DNA of 43,994 bases, from NCBI RefSeq assembly GCF_004138105.1, contig NZ_RXHQ01000022.1, positions 1-43,994 of the forward strand, written 5' to 3'. The stretch is from Xylanivirga thermophila (lineage in GTDB: Bacteria; Bacillota; Clostridia; Caldicoprobacterales; Xylanivirgaceae). The position numbers and the translations under genes were made by a program. The notes beneath the pieces are model-generated. The model saw only the letters and a program-made list of their open reading frames with translations. It did no database searches and was not told the origin of the DNA. Positions 25,428 to 34,546 of the stretch are shown here, piece by piece (positions within the stretch are counted from its first letter, which is position 1; every line of letters begins with the position of its first letter).

Positions 25428-26963
25428 ATGGGAGATATAAGAAACAATAAAATACTAAAGAGAATAACAATAGGATTTTTGGTTATTTTAGTGGCAGCAT
25501 TGGTGGGAAGTGCATTTAATTCACAAGGGCTGCCACATCTTATACTTAAGGATGAACAGAGCAAGGTTTTAGTTCAAGCCAGTGAGGACTTGACAGAATA
25601 TAAAATAGACGTGTATTTTGATGCAATGAAAAAGGAAATAAGGTGCAAACAGGTTGTAGACTATGTAAATAATACAAGTAAAGGATTGGATAAGGTATAT
25701 TTCCACCTATATCCCAATGCATTCAAGGATAAAAATAGATCAGTCTATCCTGAAGAGGAATTCTATGCTGCCTATCCAAATGGTTTTTCACAAGGATATA
25801 TAAAATTTGATGATATATCAATAAATCATGTGCCTGCTTATTTTCGTATAGGGGGATATAGTGAAGAATTGTTGATTATAAATCTTCCCACGAAACTAAA
25901 ACCGAATGATAGAATAGAGATAACCATGGAATACGAAGTAAAAATACCAAATAGTGTAGGACGTTTTGGATATGGAGAATATACCTTTAATATTACTAAT
26001 TGGTATCCAATAGCTTGTGTATATGATAATAAGGGTTGGAATACCCACCCATATTACGATATAGGAGATCCTTTCTATAGTGAAGTATCAAATTATGATG
26101 TAATTATTCATGCGCCAGATAAATATACTATTGCTACAACTGGGGATATAATATCTATTGAGGAACAAAAAGATAAAAAGCTATGGCATATAAAAGCTAT
26201 GGCAGTACGAGATTTTGCATGGGTAGCAAGTAATAAATTTAAAATATCTTCAAAAAAGGTAGATGGGATAACGGTATATTCTTATTATTTTGACCAGGCA
26301 TTTGGAAAAGAAGCGCTAGATTTTGCTTTGGATGCAATAGGGATATATAATAAGAAATTTGGTAAATATCCATATAAACAGTTTTCTGTAGTAGCTGCTG
26401 ATTTTTTTATAGGGGGTATGGAATATCCAAATTTAGTGCTTATAGACAGAACACTTTATAATATGTCTTCGAAAGATTGGCTTGAGATTGTAACTGTGCA
26501 TGAAACAGCTCATCAGTGGTGGTATGGCTTAGTAGGTAATAATCAGATAGAAGAGCCATGGCTTGATGAAGCACTGGCTGAATATTCCACCGTATTATAT
26601 TATGGGCATAAATATGGTGCCGATAAGATGGATAATATGTATAAAACTATGATAACTGAAGGCAAATATGATTATATAAATCAATACATACCTGGAGAAA
26701 AAATAGATGAAACTATAGATAGGCCAGTTTACAAGTTTCCAGATTGGATTATTTATGATATATTAGTATATGGAAAAGGTTCTATAATGTTAAAAGAGTT
26801 CCATGACAAGGTAGGAGATAAAGGCTTCTACAATGTATTGCAGACATATTATAGTGACAATATGTTTAAAAATGTAACTAAAGAAGATTGGCTAAAGGCC
26901 TGCGAAAAAGCAACAAACAAAAGCTGGAACGACTTTTTTGATGCCTGGCTATATGCTAAATAG
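25428..26963 (+). CDS. membrane-anchored M1 family metallopeptidase
   Basis: This 511-residue zinc aminopeptidase-like protein has an N-terminal hydrophobic segment (about 12-30) that anchors or exports it. The M1 beta domain follows (DVYFDAMKKEIRCKQVVDYVN, VYFHLYPNAF), then the catalytic domain with GGMEYPNLVLIDR (equivalent to the GAMEN motif) and the zinc motif HETAHQWW at 358-365, with Glu381 in WLDEALAEYS as third ligand. It lacks the large C-terminal helical domain of full M1 enzymes (about 850 residues) and so is the short bacterial form. AGAGGTGG precedes the ATG. Possible role: peptide scavenging outside the cell. Confidence 0.9.
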   Translation: MGDIRNNKILKRITIGFLVILVAALVGSAFNSQGLPHLILKDEQSKVLVQASEDLTEYKIDVYFDAMKKEIRCKQVVDYVNNTSKGLDKVYFHLYPNAFKDKNRSVYPEEEFYAAYPNGFSQGYIKFDDISINHVPAYFRIGGYSEELLIINLPTKLKPNDRIEITMEYEVKIPNSVGRFGYGEYTFNITNWYPIACVYDNKGWNTHPYYDIGDPFYSEVSNYDVIIHAPDKYTIATTGDIISIEEQKDKKLWHIKAMAVRDFAWVASNKFKISSKKVDGITVYSYYFDQAFGKEALDFALDAIGIYNKKFGKYPYKQFSVVAADFFIGGMEYPNLVLIDRTLYNMSSKDWLEIVTVHETAHQWWYGLVGNNQIEEPWLDEALAEYSTVLYYGHKYGADKMDNMYKTMITEGKYDYINQYIPGEKIDETIDRPVYKFPDWIIYDILVYGKGSIMLKEFHDKVGDKGFYNVLQTYYSDNMFKNVTKEDWLKACEKATNKSWNDFFDAWLYAK

Positions 26964-26999
26964 CCCTATTTTAAATACCAAAGAAGGGAGTAATATAGT

Positions 27000-27209
27000 A
27001 TGCCATTGCTGGATTTCAAATGTTTAAAATGTGGCGAAAAGTTTGATGAGCTTGTTAATAATGAAACTCGTGATAAAATTACATGTCCCAAGTGTAAAAG
27101 TAAAGATATTAAGCAAATATACGAAGGTAAATGTTATTTTGGTACATTAGGAGGGACAACAGGAGGTTGCTCAGGCAAAGATTGTAGCAGCTGTTCTGGA
27201 TGTCATTAA
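27000..27209 (+). CDS. FmdB-type zinc ribbon protein
   Basis: 69 residues: an N-terminal FmdB/CxxC regulatory-type ribbon (FKCLKCGEKFDELV...ITCPKCKSKDIKQIYEG, two CxxC pairs) and a Gly/Ser/Cys-rich tail with GCSGKDCSSCSGCH. AAGGGAG precedes the ATG. The tail may bind additional metal. The role of this family is unknown. Confidence 0.82.
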   Translation: MPLLDFKCLKCGEKFDELVNNETRDKITCPKCKSKDIKQIYEGKCYFGTLGGTTGGCSGKDCSSCSGCH

Positions 27210-27304
27210 TTTCCTAATGATATATTCTGCCTTTTGTGTTAAAATTAATTGATGTAATCTTATTTGTAATAAATAGGGTACCCCGATTGAAGGGGGAATG
27301 TATC

Positions 27305-28126
27305 ATGAAAAAGATGTCAAGTATTTATAATTTAATAATGGTTTTAATATGCTTTGTATTGCTGTTTGCTCTTCATTACAGAGGGATGATTTATACTGCT
27401 GTCTATCCTGTATTTAGGGATATTGGCCAGTACAGGCTATCGAAATCAGTAGCTAACTACGATATTATAGAGCATGATAATTTTTCTATTAGTTCCTATG
27501 GTGAGGATGAGAATAACATTGATAACATTCAGCAGATAATCGATGAATATGGGGACAAGGTGTTTGGATATTTTAATTATCATACTAGTAAAAGAATAGA
27601 TGTTATAGTTTTTCCTTCAAAGCAAGAATTATATAGTACACTAAAAATTGATGATGATAAGTCCACCATAGGCGCATATTTTGGAGGCAAGGTAAATCTT
27701 TTGTCCGTAGATGTATTGGAAAAATCCGGTGAAGATAGTAGCATACTGACCAATGTTTTTGTACATGAGCTTACCCATTTAGTTATTGATAATATGACTA
27801 GGGGTAATTATCCACTCTGGTTTACTGAAGGCAGTGCCCTTTATATGGAGTATTATCTGCTTGGATATGAATGGGGAGCTTTAGTAGAAGATATGCGGCC
27901 TTTTTCGATGGACAAATTGACGTATGAGTTTGATAAACTGGATGATTTTTTGTCCTATAAGCAGTCTTTTTTATTGGTTAAAGGTATAATAGAGACATAT
28001 GGCAAGGATAAATATATCGAATTGATTAGAAAATTAGGGCAGGGAGTAGATTTTTCGGCGGCCTGCAGATTGGTTTTAGGTGTTCAGCCGGATGAACTTC
28101 TATTATTAACTGAATTAATACAATAG
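27305..28126 (+). CDS. membrane-anchored gluzincin-like peptidase (peptidase MA-like)
   Basis: This 273-residue protein has one N-terminal hydrophobic helix (about 6-24, YNLIMVLICFVLLFALHY) and an outside domain. The zinc motif is VFVHELTHLVIDN, and the third-ligand Glu lies in PLWFTEGSALYMEYY, the HExxH...E arrangement of peptidase MA-like gluzincins. ATG 27305 follows GAAGGGGG; the longer frame from 27236 has no ribosome site. With the M1 peptidase two genes upstream, it adds to a set of surface metallopeptidases. The substrate is unknown. Confidence 0.85.
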   Translation: MKKMSSIYNLIMVLICFVLLFALHYRGMIYTAVYPVFRDIGQYRLSKSVANYDIIEHDNFSISSYGEDENNIDNIQQIIDEYGDKVFGYFNYHTSKRIDVIVFPSKQELYSTLKIDDDKSTIGAYFGGKVNLLSVDVLEKSGEDSSILTNVFVHELTHLVIDNMTRGNYPLWFTEGSALYMEYYLLGYEWGALVEDMRPFSMDKLTYEFDKLDDFLSYKQSFLLVKGIIETYGKDKYIELIRKLGQGVDFSAACRLVLGVQPDELLLLTELIQ

Positions 28127-28184
28127 TATGACTAAAAATTAATGTAAATTTTACAATATTTTAATGCAGTAACTTGTGTAAGCA

Positions 28185-28193
28185 TGATATAAT
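28185..28193 (+). promoter_or_regulatory. extended -10 promoter of murA
   Basis: TGATATAAT (TATAAT at 28188-28193) with no recognisable -35. The same TGATATAAT occurs at rpsF, adh-nfnAB and the regulator at 37492. Confidence 0.5.
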
Positions 28194-28234
28194 ATTGATT
28201 GTTTAGTTGTTCAAAATTGACGCTTGGAGGTGAA

Positions 28235-28257
28235 GTTCCTTTTGATAGGAAAGGGAC
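28235..28257 (+). promoter_or_regulatory. hairpin covering the murA ribosome site
   Basis: GTTCCTTT (28235-28242) pairs with AAAGGGAC (28250-28257) over 8 bp with one wobble and a 7-nt loop. The right arm is the murA ribosome site before TTG 28264. A separate strong GGAGG at 28226-28230 could start a 21-codon frame at TTG 28242 that overlaps murA, so opening of the hairpin by a leader peptide is conceivable. Confidence 0.45.
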
Positions 28258-28263
28258 GCTACA

Positions 28264-29562
28264 TTGGAAAAATTGCTGATTCGAGGTGGAAAAAGATTAT
28301 CAGGTAATGTAAAAGTTAGTGGGGCTAAAAATGCAGCAGTTGCCGTAATACCAGCTGTATTGCTTACCGATGAAATTTGTATAATAGATAATTTACCATA
28401 TATAGATGATGTTATTGTGCTTAAAAATATTTTGTCAGAATTAGGGGCCAAGGTTTCTCTAAGTCCCAATGGACGCATGGTGATAGATCCATCGAGTGTA
28501 AAGAGATATATCGCCAACAGTGAAGAAGTAAAAAAAATGCGTGCATCGTATTATCTTTTAGGTGCTCTTTTAGGACGGGGAGGTTATGCAGAGGTAGCTT
28601 TTCCTGGTGGATGTGAGATAGGCGCTCGTCCTATTGATCAGCATATAAAGGGGTTTGAGTCATTGGGAGTCCATGTGGACATAGAGAGCGGGAGTATAAG
28701 GGCAAGGGCTGACAAGCTTATAGGAAACGATGTGTATCTTGATGTAATTAGCGTAGGTGCTACAATAAATATAATGTTGGCATCGGTACGGGCTGAAGGT
28801 ACAACGACCATAGTAAATGCTGCAAAGGAGCCGCATGTAGTCGATGTTGCAAACTTTTTAAATGCCATGGGAGCTAATATAAAAGGTGCGGGAACGGATA
28901 CTATAAAGATAAAGGGTGTTGAACGGTTATCAGGTTGCCATTATACGATAATTCCCGATCAGATAGAGGCAGGTACATTTATGATTGCTGCAGCTGCTAC
29001 AAATGGCGATGTTTTAATAAAGGATGTTATTCCCAAGCATTTAGAGGCAATATCAGCAAAACTTGTAGAGATGGGTGTAGATATTATGGAAGGGGATGAC
29101 AATATTAGGGTAAGGGGTTGTAATCGTCTTAAAAGTGTAAATATAAAAACCCTGCCATATCCCGGGTTTCCTACCGATCTTCAGCAGCCAATGTCTGTTT
29201 TGCTTAGTATAGCAGAAGGGAACAGTGTAATAACTGAAAATGTATGGGAATCTCGATATAAACATATAGAGGAAATTTGTAAGATGGGTGCTAATGTTAA
29301 GATAGAGGATCGTGTAGCCATAATAAAAGGTGTACCTTCATTAAAGGGTGCACCAGTTGCTGCAAGTGACTTGAGAGCTGGTGCTGCCCTTATAGTAGCG
29401 GGTTTGATTGCTGATGGAGTAACGGAGATAAGCAATGTACAGTATATTGACAGAGGATATGAGTGCATTGAAGGTAAGCTCATAAGTCTAGGTGCAGATA
29501 TAAAGCGTATAGATGATATGGGTAGAATAATACCTACTAAAAAGTCTGCAGCTGTTATTTGA
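28264..29562 (+). CDS. murA: UDP-N-acetylglucosamine 1-carboxyvinyltransferase
   Basis: This 432-residue MurA transfers enolpyruvate from PEP to UDP-GlcNAc, the first committed step of peptidoglycan synthesis in the cytosol. It shows the substrate-binding Lys-Asn (SGAKNAA near 19-25), the catalytic Cys in [15 protein letters not shown], and [14 protein letters not shown] and [13 protein letters not shown]. The active-site Cys is kept, so fosfomycin sensitivity is expected. Start is TTG 28264: an in-frame stop lies at 28246, and the family begins with MEKLLIRGG. The 3' end overlaps the convergent fumarase gene by 8 bp with no terminator between. Confidence 0.95.
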   Translation: MEKLLIRGGKRLSGNVKVSGAKNAAVAVIPAVLLTDEICIIDNLPYIDDVIVLKNILSELGAKVSLSPNGRMVIDPSSVKRYIANSEEVKKMRASYYLLGALLGRGGYAEVAFPGGCEIGARPIDQHIKGFESLGVHVDIESGSIRARADKLIGNDVYLDVISVGATINIMLASVRAEGTTTIVNAAKEPHVVDVANFLNAMGANIKGAGTDTIKIKGVERLSGCHYTIIPDQIEAGTFMIAAAATNGDVLIKDVIPKHLEAISAKLVEMGVDIMEGDDNIRVRGCNRLKSVNIKTLPYPGFPTDLQQPMSVLLSIAEGNSVITENVWESRYKHIEEICKMGANVKIEDRVAIIKGVPSLKGAPVAASDLRAGAALIVAGLIADGVTEISNVQYIDRGYECIEGKLISLGADIKRIDDMGRIIPTKKSAAVI

Positions 29563-30097
29563 TGGTGTTTTTGAAATTATATAAGCTATTGCCTTGAGCA
29601 TCTATGGCTACAATTAAAGGGAATTTTTCAACTTCCAATCTATATATGGCTTCTGGACCCAGGTCAGCAAATGCTATGACCTGGGCTTTTTTAATGCATG
29701 TAGTTATCAAGGCTCCGGCCCCTCCGGTGGCAGCAAAGTATACGGCTTTATTCTTTATTATAGATTCTATTACCCCTTCTGATCGCTCTCCCTTGCCTAT
29801 CATGCCTTTAAGTCCTAAATCTAAAAGGCGGGGTGCATATGTATCCATACGGCTGCTGGTAGTAGGACCGCATGGTCCTATTACCTGACCAGGCTTTGCA
29901 GGGCATGGGCCTGTATAGTATATTATTTCATTTTTTAGTAGGATGGGAAGGTTTTCTCCTCGATTTACCATATTTACCAGTCGTTCATGCGCTGCATCAC
30001 GGCCTGTTATTATGGTACCTGAAAGCTGTACTATATCTCCCGCCTTTAAGTTTATTATCTCCTTTTCTATGGCGGGGGCATGTATATGTTGTATCAT
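29555..30097 (-). CDS. class I fumarase, beta subunit
   Basis: This 180-residue protein is the C-terminal (beta) part of Fe-S type fumarate/tartrate hydro-lyases: [64 protein letters not shown]. With the alpha subunit encoded 28 bp upstream it forms the [4Fe-4S] enzyme interconverting fumarate and malate. A tartrate dehydratase assignment is possible on sequence alone, but fumarase is the usual identity in Clostridia. Confidence 0.9.
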   Translation of the reverse strand: MIQHIHAPAIEKEIINLKAGDIVQLSGTIITGRDAAHERLVNMVNRGENLPILLKNEIIYYTGPCPAKPGQVIGPCGPTTSSRMDTYAPRLLDLGLKGMIGKGERSEGVIESIIKNKAVYFAATGGAGALITTCIKKAQVIAFADLGPEAIYRLEVEKFPLIVAIDAQGNSLYNFKNTIK

Positions 30098-30125
30098 AAG
30101 AGTTTAGCCTCCTATTCGTATATAT

Positions 30126-30977
30126 TTACAATATAGACTGTTTATGTCTGGCTGCATGGCATTGCATATTTACTGCTACTGGTAGCCCGGCTATGTGGGT
30201 GGCAAATGTATCTATATGCACTGCCAATGCGGTGGTATTGCCGCCTAGGCCTTGTGGCCCGATACCGGTACTGTTTATGGCTGATAACAGTTCTTTTTCT
30301 AGTTTAGCTATATTTTCATCTGAATTATGTCTGCCGGCTGGACGGAGAAGGGCTTTTTTTGCCATATAGGCAGCATTTTCCATCGTACCTCCAATGCCTA
30401 TACCTATTATACCTGGTGGACAGGGACCACCACCAGCCAATGTAACGGTCTCTAATACAAAGTCTTTTATCCCTTGTACACCATCTGAAGGATTGAGCAT
30501 TTTAAGCCGACTTTTATTTTCACTTCCAAATCCCTTTGGGGCTACGTTTATAGTAATTCTATTTCCAGGTACTATACTAGTATGTATTATTGCAGGTGTG
30601 TTATCTTTTGTGTTTACTCTGCAAATGGGTGATTCGACTACCGATTTTCTCAAATATCCTTCTGTATATCCTTGTCTTACGCCCTTATTGATAGCATCAT
30701 ATATATTCCCACCTGTTATATGAATATCTTGTCCTATGTCTAAAAATACAACTGCCATGCCCGTGTCTTGACATATGGGGATATGCTGCTTTTTTGCAAG
30801 TTCTATATTCTTAATTAGTTGTTCTAGTATGTTTCTAGCAAGGGGATATGTTTCTTTTTTTAAAGCTTGTTTCATCAATTCTGCCACATCATCACCCAGC
30901 TCACAACAGGCTTCAATACATAAGTTCCTTACTACTTGTGTTATAGTATCCGTATGTATTTCACGTATTTTTCCCAT
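30126..30977 (-). CDS. class I fumarase, alpha subunit
   Basis: This 283-residue [4Fe-4S] cluster subunit shows PICQDTGMAVVFLDIGQD, GSENKSRLKMLNPSDG, GGPCPPGIIGIGIGGTMENA and GPQGLGGNTTALAVHID. Cysteines in PICQDTG, GGPCPP and near NMQCHAARH are the likely cluster ligands. It follows bactofilin by 18 bp and so is probably cotranscribed with the M23 peptidase and bactofilin genes, an odd mix of wall and carbon metabolism. Confidence 0.92.
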   Translation of the reverse strand: MGKIREIHTDTITQVVRNLCIEACCELGDDVAELMKQALKKETYPLARNILEQLIKNIELAKKQHIPICQDTGMAVVFLDIGQDIHITGGNIYDAINKGVRQGYTEGYLRKSVVESPICRVNTKDNTPAIIHTSIVPGNRITINVAPKGFGSENKSRLKMLNPSDGVQGIKDFVLETVTLAGGGPCPPGIIGIGIGGTMENAAYMAKKALLRPAGRHNSDENIAKLEKELLSAINSTGIGPQGLGGNTTALAVHIDTFATHIAGLPVAVNMQCHAARHKQSIL

Positions 30978-30995
30978 GTTATCGACTCCTACTTT

Positions 30996-31391
30996 TTATT
31001 GATCCTGCTCTACAGCTTCGTTGCTTGTAACAGCCGATGTATCACCTTGAACTGAGCATTTTCCTTCAAAAATACTGCCTTCATCGGCTACAAAGTTTTT
31101 TACCTTTATATTACCATATAGGGAGCTAGTGGATGTCATCTTTAGGAGCCCTGTGCATATTATATCCCCTTCTACCTTACCAGATATATGTATGTTTGAA
31201 CCCGATAGATTGCCATTTATGTATGCTTTTTCTCCGATTATAATATCCCCATTAGTTTCTATGTTACCTTGCACGTTTCCATCTATACGTACTATACCGT
31301 TACAGGATAATCTCCCTTCTAGATGACAATTAGGGCCTATCAGTGTATCAAATTTTTGGGAGCCCTCTTTATTGCCTTTTATTAACATCAT
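30996..31391 (-). CDS. bactofilin-type polymer-forming cytoskeletal protein
   Basis: This 131-residue protein has the regular bactofilin beta-helix, with repeats such as LIGPNCHLEGRLSCNGIVRI, GNVQGNIETNGDIIIGEKA, INGNLSGSNIHISGKVEGDI and LYGNIKVKNFVADEGSIFEG. Bactofilins polymerise under the membrane and place cell-wall enzymes. The start (ATG 31391, or 31388) overlaps the stop of the M23 peptidase gene, a conserved pairing in which the bactofilin probably positions the peptidase. Confidence 0.9.
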   Translation of the reverse strand: MMLIKGNKEGSQKFDTLIGPNCHLEGRLSCNGIVRIDGNVQGNIETNGDIIIGEKAYINGNLSGSNIHISGKVEGDIICTGLLKMTSTSSLYGNIKVKNFVADEGSIFEGKCSVQGDTSAVTSNEAVEQDQ

Positions 31392-32329
31392 TTCTCCTCC
31401 TCATCTTTAAATTTTGACTCATTTATATAATTTACAGGATCTATGGGTTCACCATTTAGCCTTACTTCAAAATGTAGATGTGGGCCGGTGCTTCGGCCGG
31501 TACTACCTACCTCTGCAATTATATCCCCTTTCTTTATCTTATCACCTTCCTTTACAAGCAGTTTTGAAGCATGACCATATACCGTAGATAATCCATTTCC
31601 ATGATCTATCATGATCATGTTGCCATATCCACTGTTTCTGTCTGCCATTATGACGGTGCCACTTGCTGCTGATTTTATGGGGGTGCCCCGGGGAGCTGCT
31701 ACATCAAGACCAGCATGAAATTTTTTTGTTGAATTAAAGGGGTCATTTCTAATGCCAAACCTTGAAGTGATACGACCTTTAACAGGGACAAATGTGGGTA
31801 TGTGTTCTAGATAGACGTTTAAGTTATGTGCTGTTTGTTCTAAATCAGGATCTTTATTTAAATCGTTAGTTTCATCAAAATGATCTATTAAAGATTTGAT
31901 GTTTTGCATATTTTGGGCTATCTCTGCATTTGGGTAGTTTTGATCTTTGGAAGTTCCTCTAGAGGAGGTTTTTAGAAATATACCGGCTATTTTATTGTAT
32001 TCTTCAGTTATTTGCCTTACCTGACCATACATTGCTATTTGATTACTTTTAAGTGAATTTATGTATTTGTCATCTTCGGATAACATTATATCCTTATGCT
32101 TATTTAACTGATCTAATTGGTCTACATGGAGTATTAATGCATTATTTTCTTTGCTTAAATCTGTATTACGTATAGAGATTATTGTAAGACACATAATTAC
32201 GGCTAAAATACATGCACAGGCCTTTAGATAAAAGTGGGATATATCAAAGCTTTTTGTTTTAGACGAGTCATGGGGTATTATTACTATGGATACGTAATGA
32301 TTTTTTTTCTTAACTTTTGCTTTTTCCAT
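31388..32329 (-). CDS. M23 (LytM) peptidoglycan endopeptidase, membrane-anchored
   Basis: About 313 residues: a short basic N-terminus, one transmembrane helix (about 30-50, FYLKACACILAVIMCLTIIS), a coiled region (about 58-105), and a C-terminal LytM domain. The zinc ligands are in HAGLDVAAPRGTP (His, Asp) and GPHLHFEVRLNG (HxH), with GYGNMIMIDHGNGLSTVYGH between. ATG 32329 is placed after AGGTGAG; the in-frame GTG 32338 overlaps that site. Acts outside the membrane on peptide cross-links. Confidence 0.92.
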   Translation of the reverse strand: MEKAKVKKKNHYVSIVIIPHDSSKTKSFDISHFYLKACACILAVIMCLTIISIRNTDLSKENNALILHVDQLDQLNKHKDIMLSEDDKYINSLKSNQIAMYGQVRQITEEYNKIAGIFLKTSSRGTSKDQNYPNAEIAQNMQNIKSLIDHFDETNDLNKDPDLEQTAHNLNVYLEHIPTFVPVKGRITSRFGIRNDPFNSTKKFHAGLDVAAPRGTPIKSAASGTVIMADRNSGYGNMIMIDHGNGLSTVYGHASKLLVKEGDKIKKGDIIAEVGSTGRSTGPHLHFEVRLNGEPIDPVNYINESKFKDEEEK

Positions 32330-32396
32330 AAATCTCACCTAACCTTAAGTTTCATTATGAATCTTTTCCGTATTAGTATAACATATTTTTTGGTTT

Positions 32397-32411
32397 AGGG
32401 TAATATACCCT
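32397..32411. promoter_or_regulatory. small palindrome between divergent genes
   Basis: AGGGTA-ATA-TACCCT is a perfect 6+6 inverted repeat in the 177-bp gap between the leftward M23 operon and rightward walJ. It could be an operator; the factor is unknown. Elsewhere in the gap a TATAAT at 32439-32444 may serve walJ. Confidence 0.3.
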
Positions 32412-32506
32412 ATTTTATTTAATGCTATTATGTTATAGTATAATCTATAAGTATATAATTGTTTTTACATCAGATCTATGTGTTTGTGCAGGGAGGATAG
32501 AGGAGA

Positions 32507-33307
32507 ATGAGATTTAGCATTTGCTCCTTATTTAGTGGGAGCAGTGGCAATTGTACATATGTGGGAAGCGAAGATACGCATATTCTAGTAGATTGTGGCT
32601 GCACAGGTAAGAAGGTGATGCAGTCTTTAGATCAGATAGGCATGGATTCAAAGGCAATAGATGCTATATTGATAACCCACGAGCATACGGATCATATACA
32701 AGGGGCCGGGGTATTATCTAGAAAGTTAAACGTGCCCATCTATGCAAATGAGGATACTTGGAATGCTATGCGTGATAAGGTAGGGAAAATAGATGAAAAA
32801 AATATTCGAATATTTTCCAATGATATGGATTTTTATATAAAGGATATAAATATAGAGCCATACCAGATTCCCCATGATGCAGCTAATCCAGTGGGTTTTT
32901 GTTTATATTGTGGAAACAAAAAAATAAGTATTACTACTGATTTAGGGTATACTAACAATAAAATTATAAACAAGATTATGGATTCTGATTTGGTGGTATT
33001 AGAGTCAAACCATGATATTGACATGCTAAAGGCCGGTCCATACCCGTTTGTTCTAAAAAGGCGTATTTTAGGAAAAAAGGGGCATCTTTCAAATACTGAT
33101 GCAGGCAAAGCCATTACAGAGCTGATAAATGGGAAAGTAACCCATGTACTTTTAGGTCATCTTAGTAGGCAAAACAACCTGCCAGAATTGGCATATCAAA
33201 CGGTTGTTGAGATATTGACCTCAAATGGCATAAAACCAGGCTCAGATCTGGTTATAGATATGACATACAGGGATCAGGTGGGAAACTTCTATCATTTAGG
33301 CGCATAA
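32507..33307 (+). CDS. walJ: metallo-beta-lactamase fold hydrolase WalJ (YycJ)
   Basis: This 266-residue protein starts CSLFSGSSGNCTYVGSEDTHILVDCG and has the metal motif THEHTDHIQG, ITTDLG and LGHLSRQNN. These fit WalJ/YycJ, a dsDNA 5'-exonuclease-like enzyme linked in Bacillus to mismatch repair and located by the walRK operon. walR and walK are absent here, but the usual partner htrA follows directly. Confidence 0.92.
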   Translation: MRFSICSLFSGSSGNCTYVGSEDTHILVDCGCTGKKVMQSLDQIGMDSKAIDAILITHEHTDHIQGAGVLSRKLNVPIYANEDTWNAMRDKVGKIDEKNIRIFSNDMDFYIKDINIEPYQIPHDAANPVGFCLYCGNKKISITTDLGYTNNKIINKIMDSDLVVLESNHDIDMLKAGPYPFVLKRRILGKKGHLSNTDAGKAITELINGKVTHVLLGHLSRQNNLPELAYQTVVEILTSNGIKPGSDLVIDMTYRDQVGNFYHLGA

Positions 33308-33371
33308 TACGGGTATAAGGCCCTAACGCATGTAACCATTTATGATAATGTTGTGAAAGGGGAATGGCTGA

Positions 33372-34508
33372 ATGCGTAGGAGATGTAGTTATACTCGTTT
33401 TGGGGCAGGAATTTTGAGCCTCTTTATGACATGTGCTCTATTATCGGCATGTGGTACATATAGGCGCCCTTCCGAACCAAATGAAACTAAAAATCAAATA
33501 AAATATGATTACAATAAAAATTATTATGTTGATAGAACTAAACAGGTAAGAGATGATGCAAATAACAATACATCCATAGCTCAGGTAGTTGGTGATGTAG
33601 TGCCTTCAGTGGTGGGTATATCCACCATAGAGACTAAACAGGATTCTATGTTTGATGCAAATAAAGTCGTTCAGGGTGTAGGTTCTGGTGTTATAGTACA
33701 TTCAGATGGTTATATATTAACAAATGACCATGTGGCGGGAGGAAATCCTACCAGTTTAACTGTTATACTGAAAAATGGTGATGAATTAGAGGGTAAAACT
33801 ATGTGGTCCGATCCTACACTTGATTTGGCTGTTGTCAAGGTTAATGCTAAAAATTTGCCTGTAGCAAGAATTGGTGACAGTGAAGAGCTGATAGTAGGAG
33901 AGACAGCTATAGCAATAGGTACACCATTGGGGCTTCAGTTTCAACATACAGTTACTTCAGGAATTATAAGTGCACTGGGAAGAACTATCCAGGTACCCAC
34001 AGAGCGGGGAGAAAACTTTATGGAGGATCTTATACAGACAGATGCATCTATAAATCCAGGGAACAGCGGAGGGCCCCTTATAAATTCAAAGGGTGAAGTG
34101 GTGGGTATAAATACTGTAAAGGTTACAAGTGCAGAAGGCATTGGCTTTGCAATACCCATAGATGTGGCGAAACCTATAATAAGTCATTTTATAGAAGAAG
34201 GGGAATTTATAACTCCATATATAGGTGTAGTTGGCTTTGATAGAGAGATAGCAAGCTATTATAAACAGGACAAAAATATAAATGATGGTGTATATGTAGT
34301 AAACATAGATCCTAGAGGGCCGGCCTATAAGGCGGGAGTGAGGATAGATGATATAATAACCCATATAGGTGGTAAAAAGATAGATAATATGTTACAGCTT
34401 AGAAAGACAATATATGCCTATAAGGTAGGCAGCAAAGTAAAGGTTCGAATAATCCGAAATGGACAGCAAAGGGATGTTGTCATAAGTTTGGATTACAAAC
34501 CAGTGTAG
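33372..34508 (+). CDS. htrA: HtrA-type serine protease with PDZ domain, predicted lipoprotein
   Basis: 378 residues. The N-terminus RRRCSYTRFG plus a hydrophobic stretch ends in LLSAC, a lipobox predicting lipid anchoring at Cys27; Firmicute HtrA usually has a transmembrane anchor instead. The trypsin-like domain has His in TNDHVAGG, Asp in TLDLAVVKV and Ser in GNSGGPLINS. The PDZ domain (about 270-370) shows YIGVVGFD and GPAYKAGVRIDDIITHIGG. It degrades misfolded proteins at the cell surface. AAAGGGG precedes ATG 33372. Two GGCGGGAG octamers lie in this gene. Confidence 0.93.
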   Translation: MRRRCSYTRFGAGILSLFMTCALLSACGTYRRPSEPNETKNQIKYDYNKNYYVDRTKQVRDDANNNTSIAQVVGDVVPSVVGISTIETKQDSMFDANKVVQGVGSGVIVHSDGYILTNDHVAGGNPTSLTVILKNGDELEGKTMWSDPTLDLAVVKVNAKNLPVARIGDSEELIVGETAIAIGTPLGLQFQHTVTSGIISALGRTIQVPTERGENFMEDLIQTDASINPGNSGGPLINSKGEVVGINTVKVTSAEGIGFAIPIDVAKPIISHFIEEGEFITPYIGVVGFDREIASYYKQDKNINDGVYVVNIDPRGPAYKAGVRIDDIITHIGGKKIDNMLQLRKTIYAYKVGSKVKVRIIRNGQQRDVVISLDYKPV

Positions 34509-34546
34509 GTAGAATAATTTAAAAGAAAGGGGCTTGGGGAATTTTT

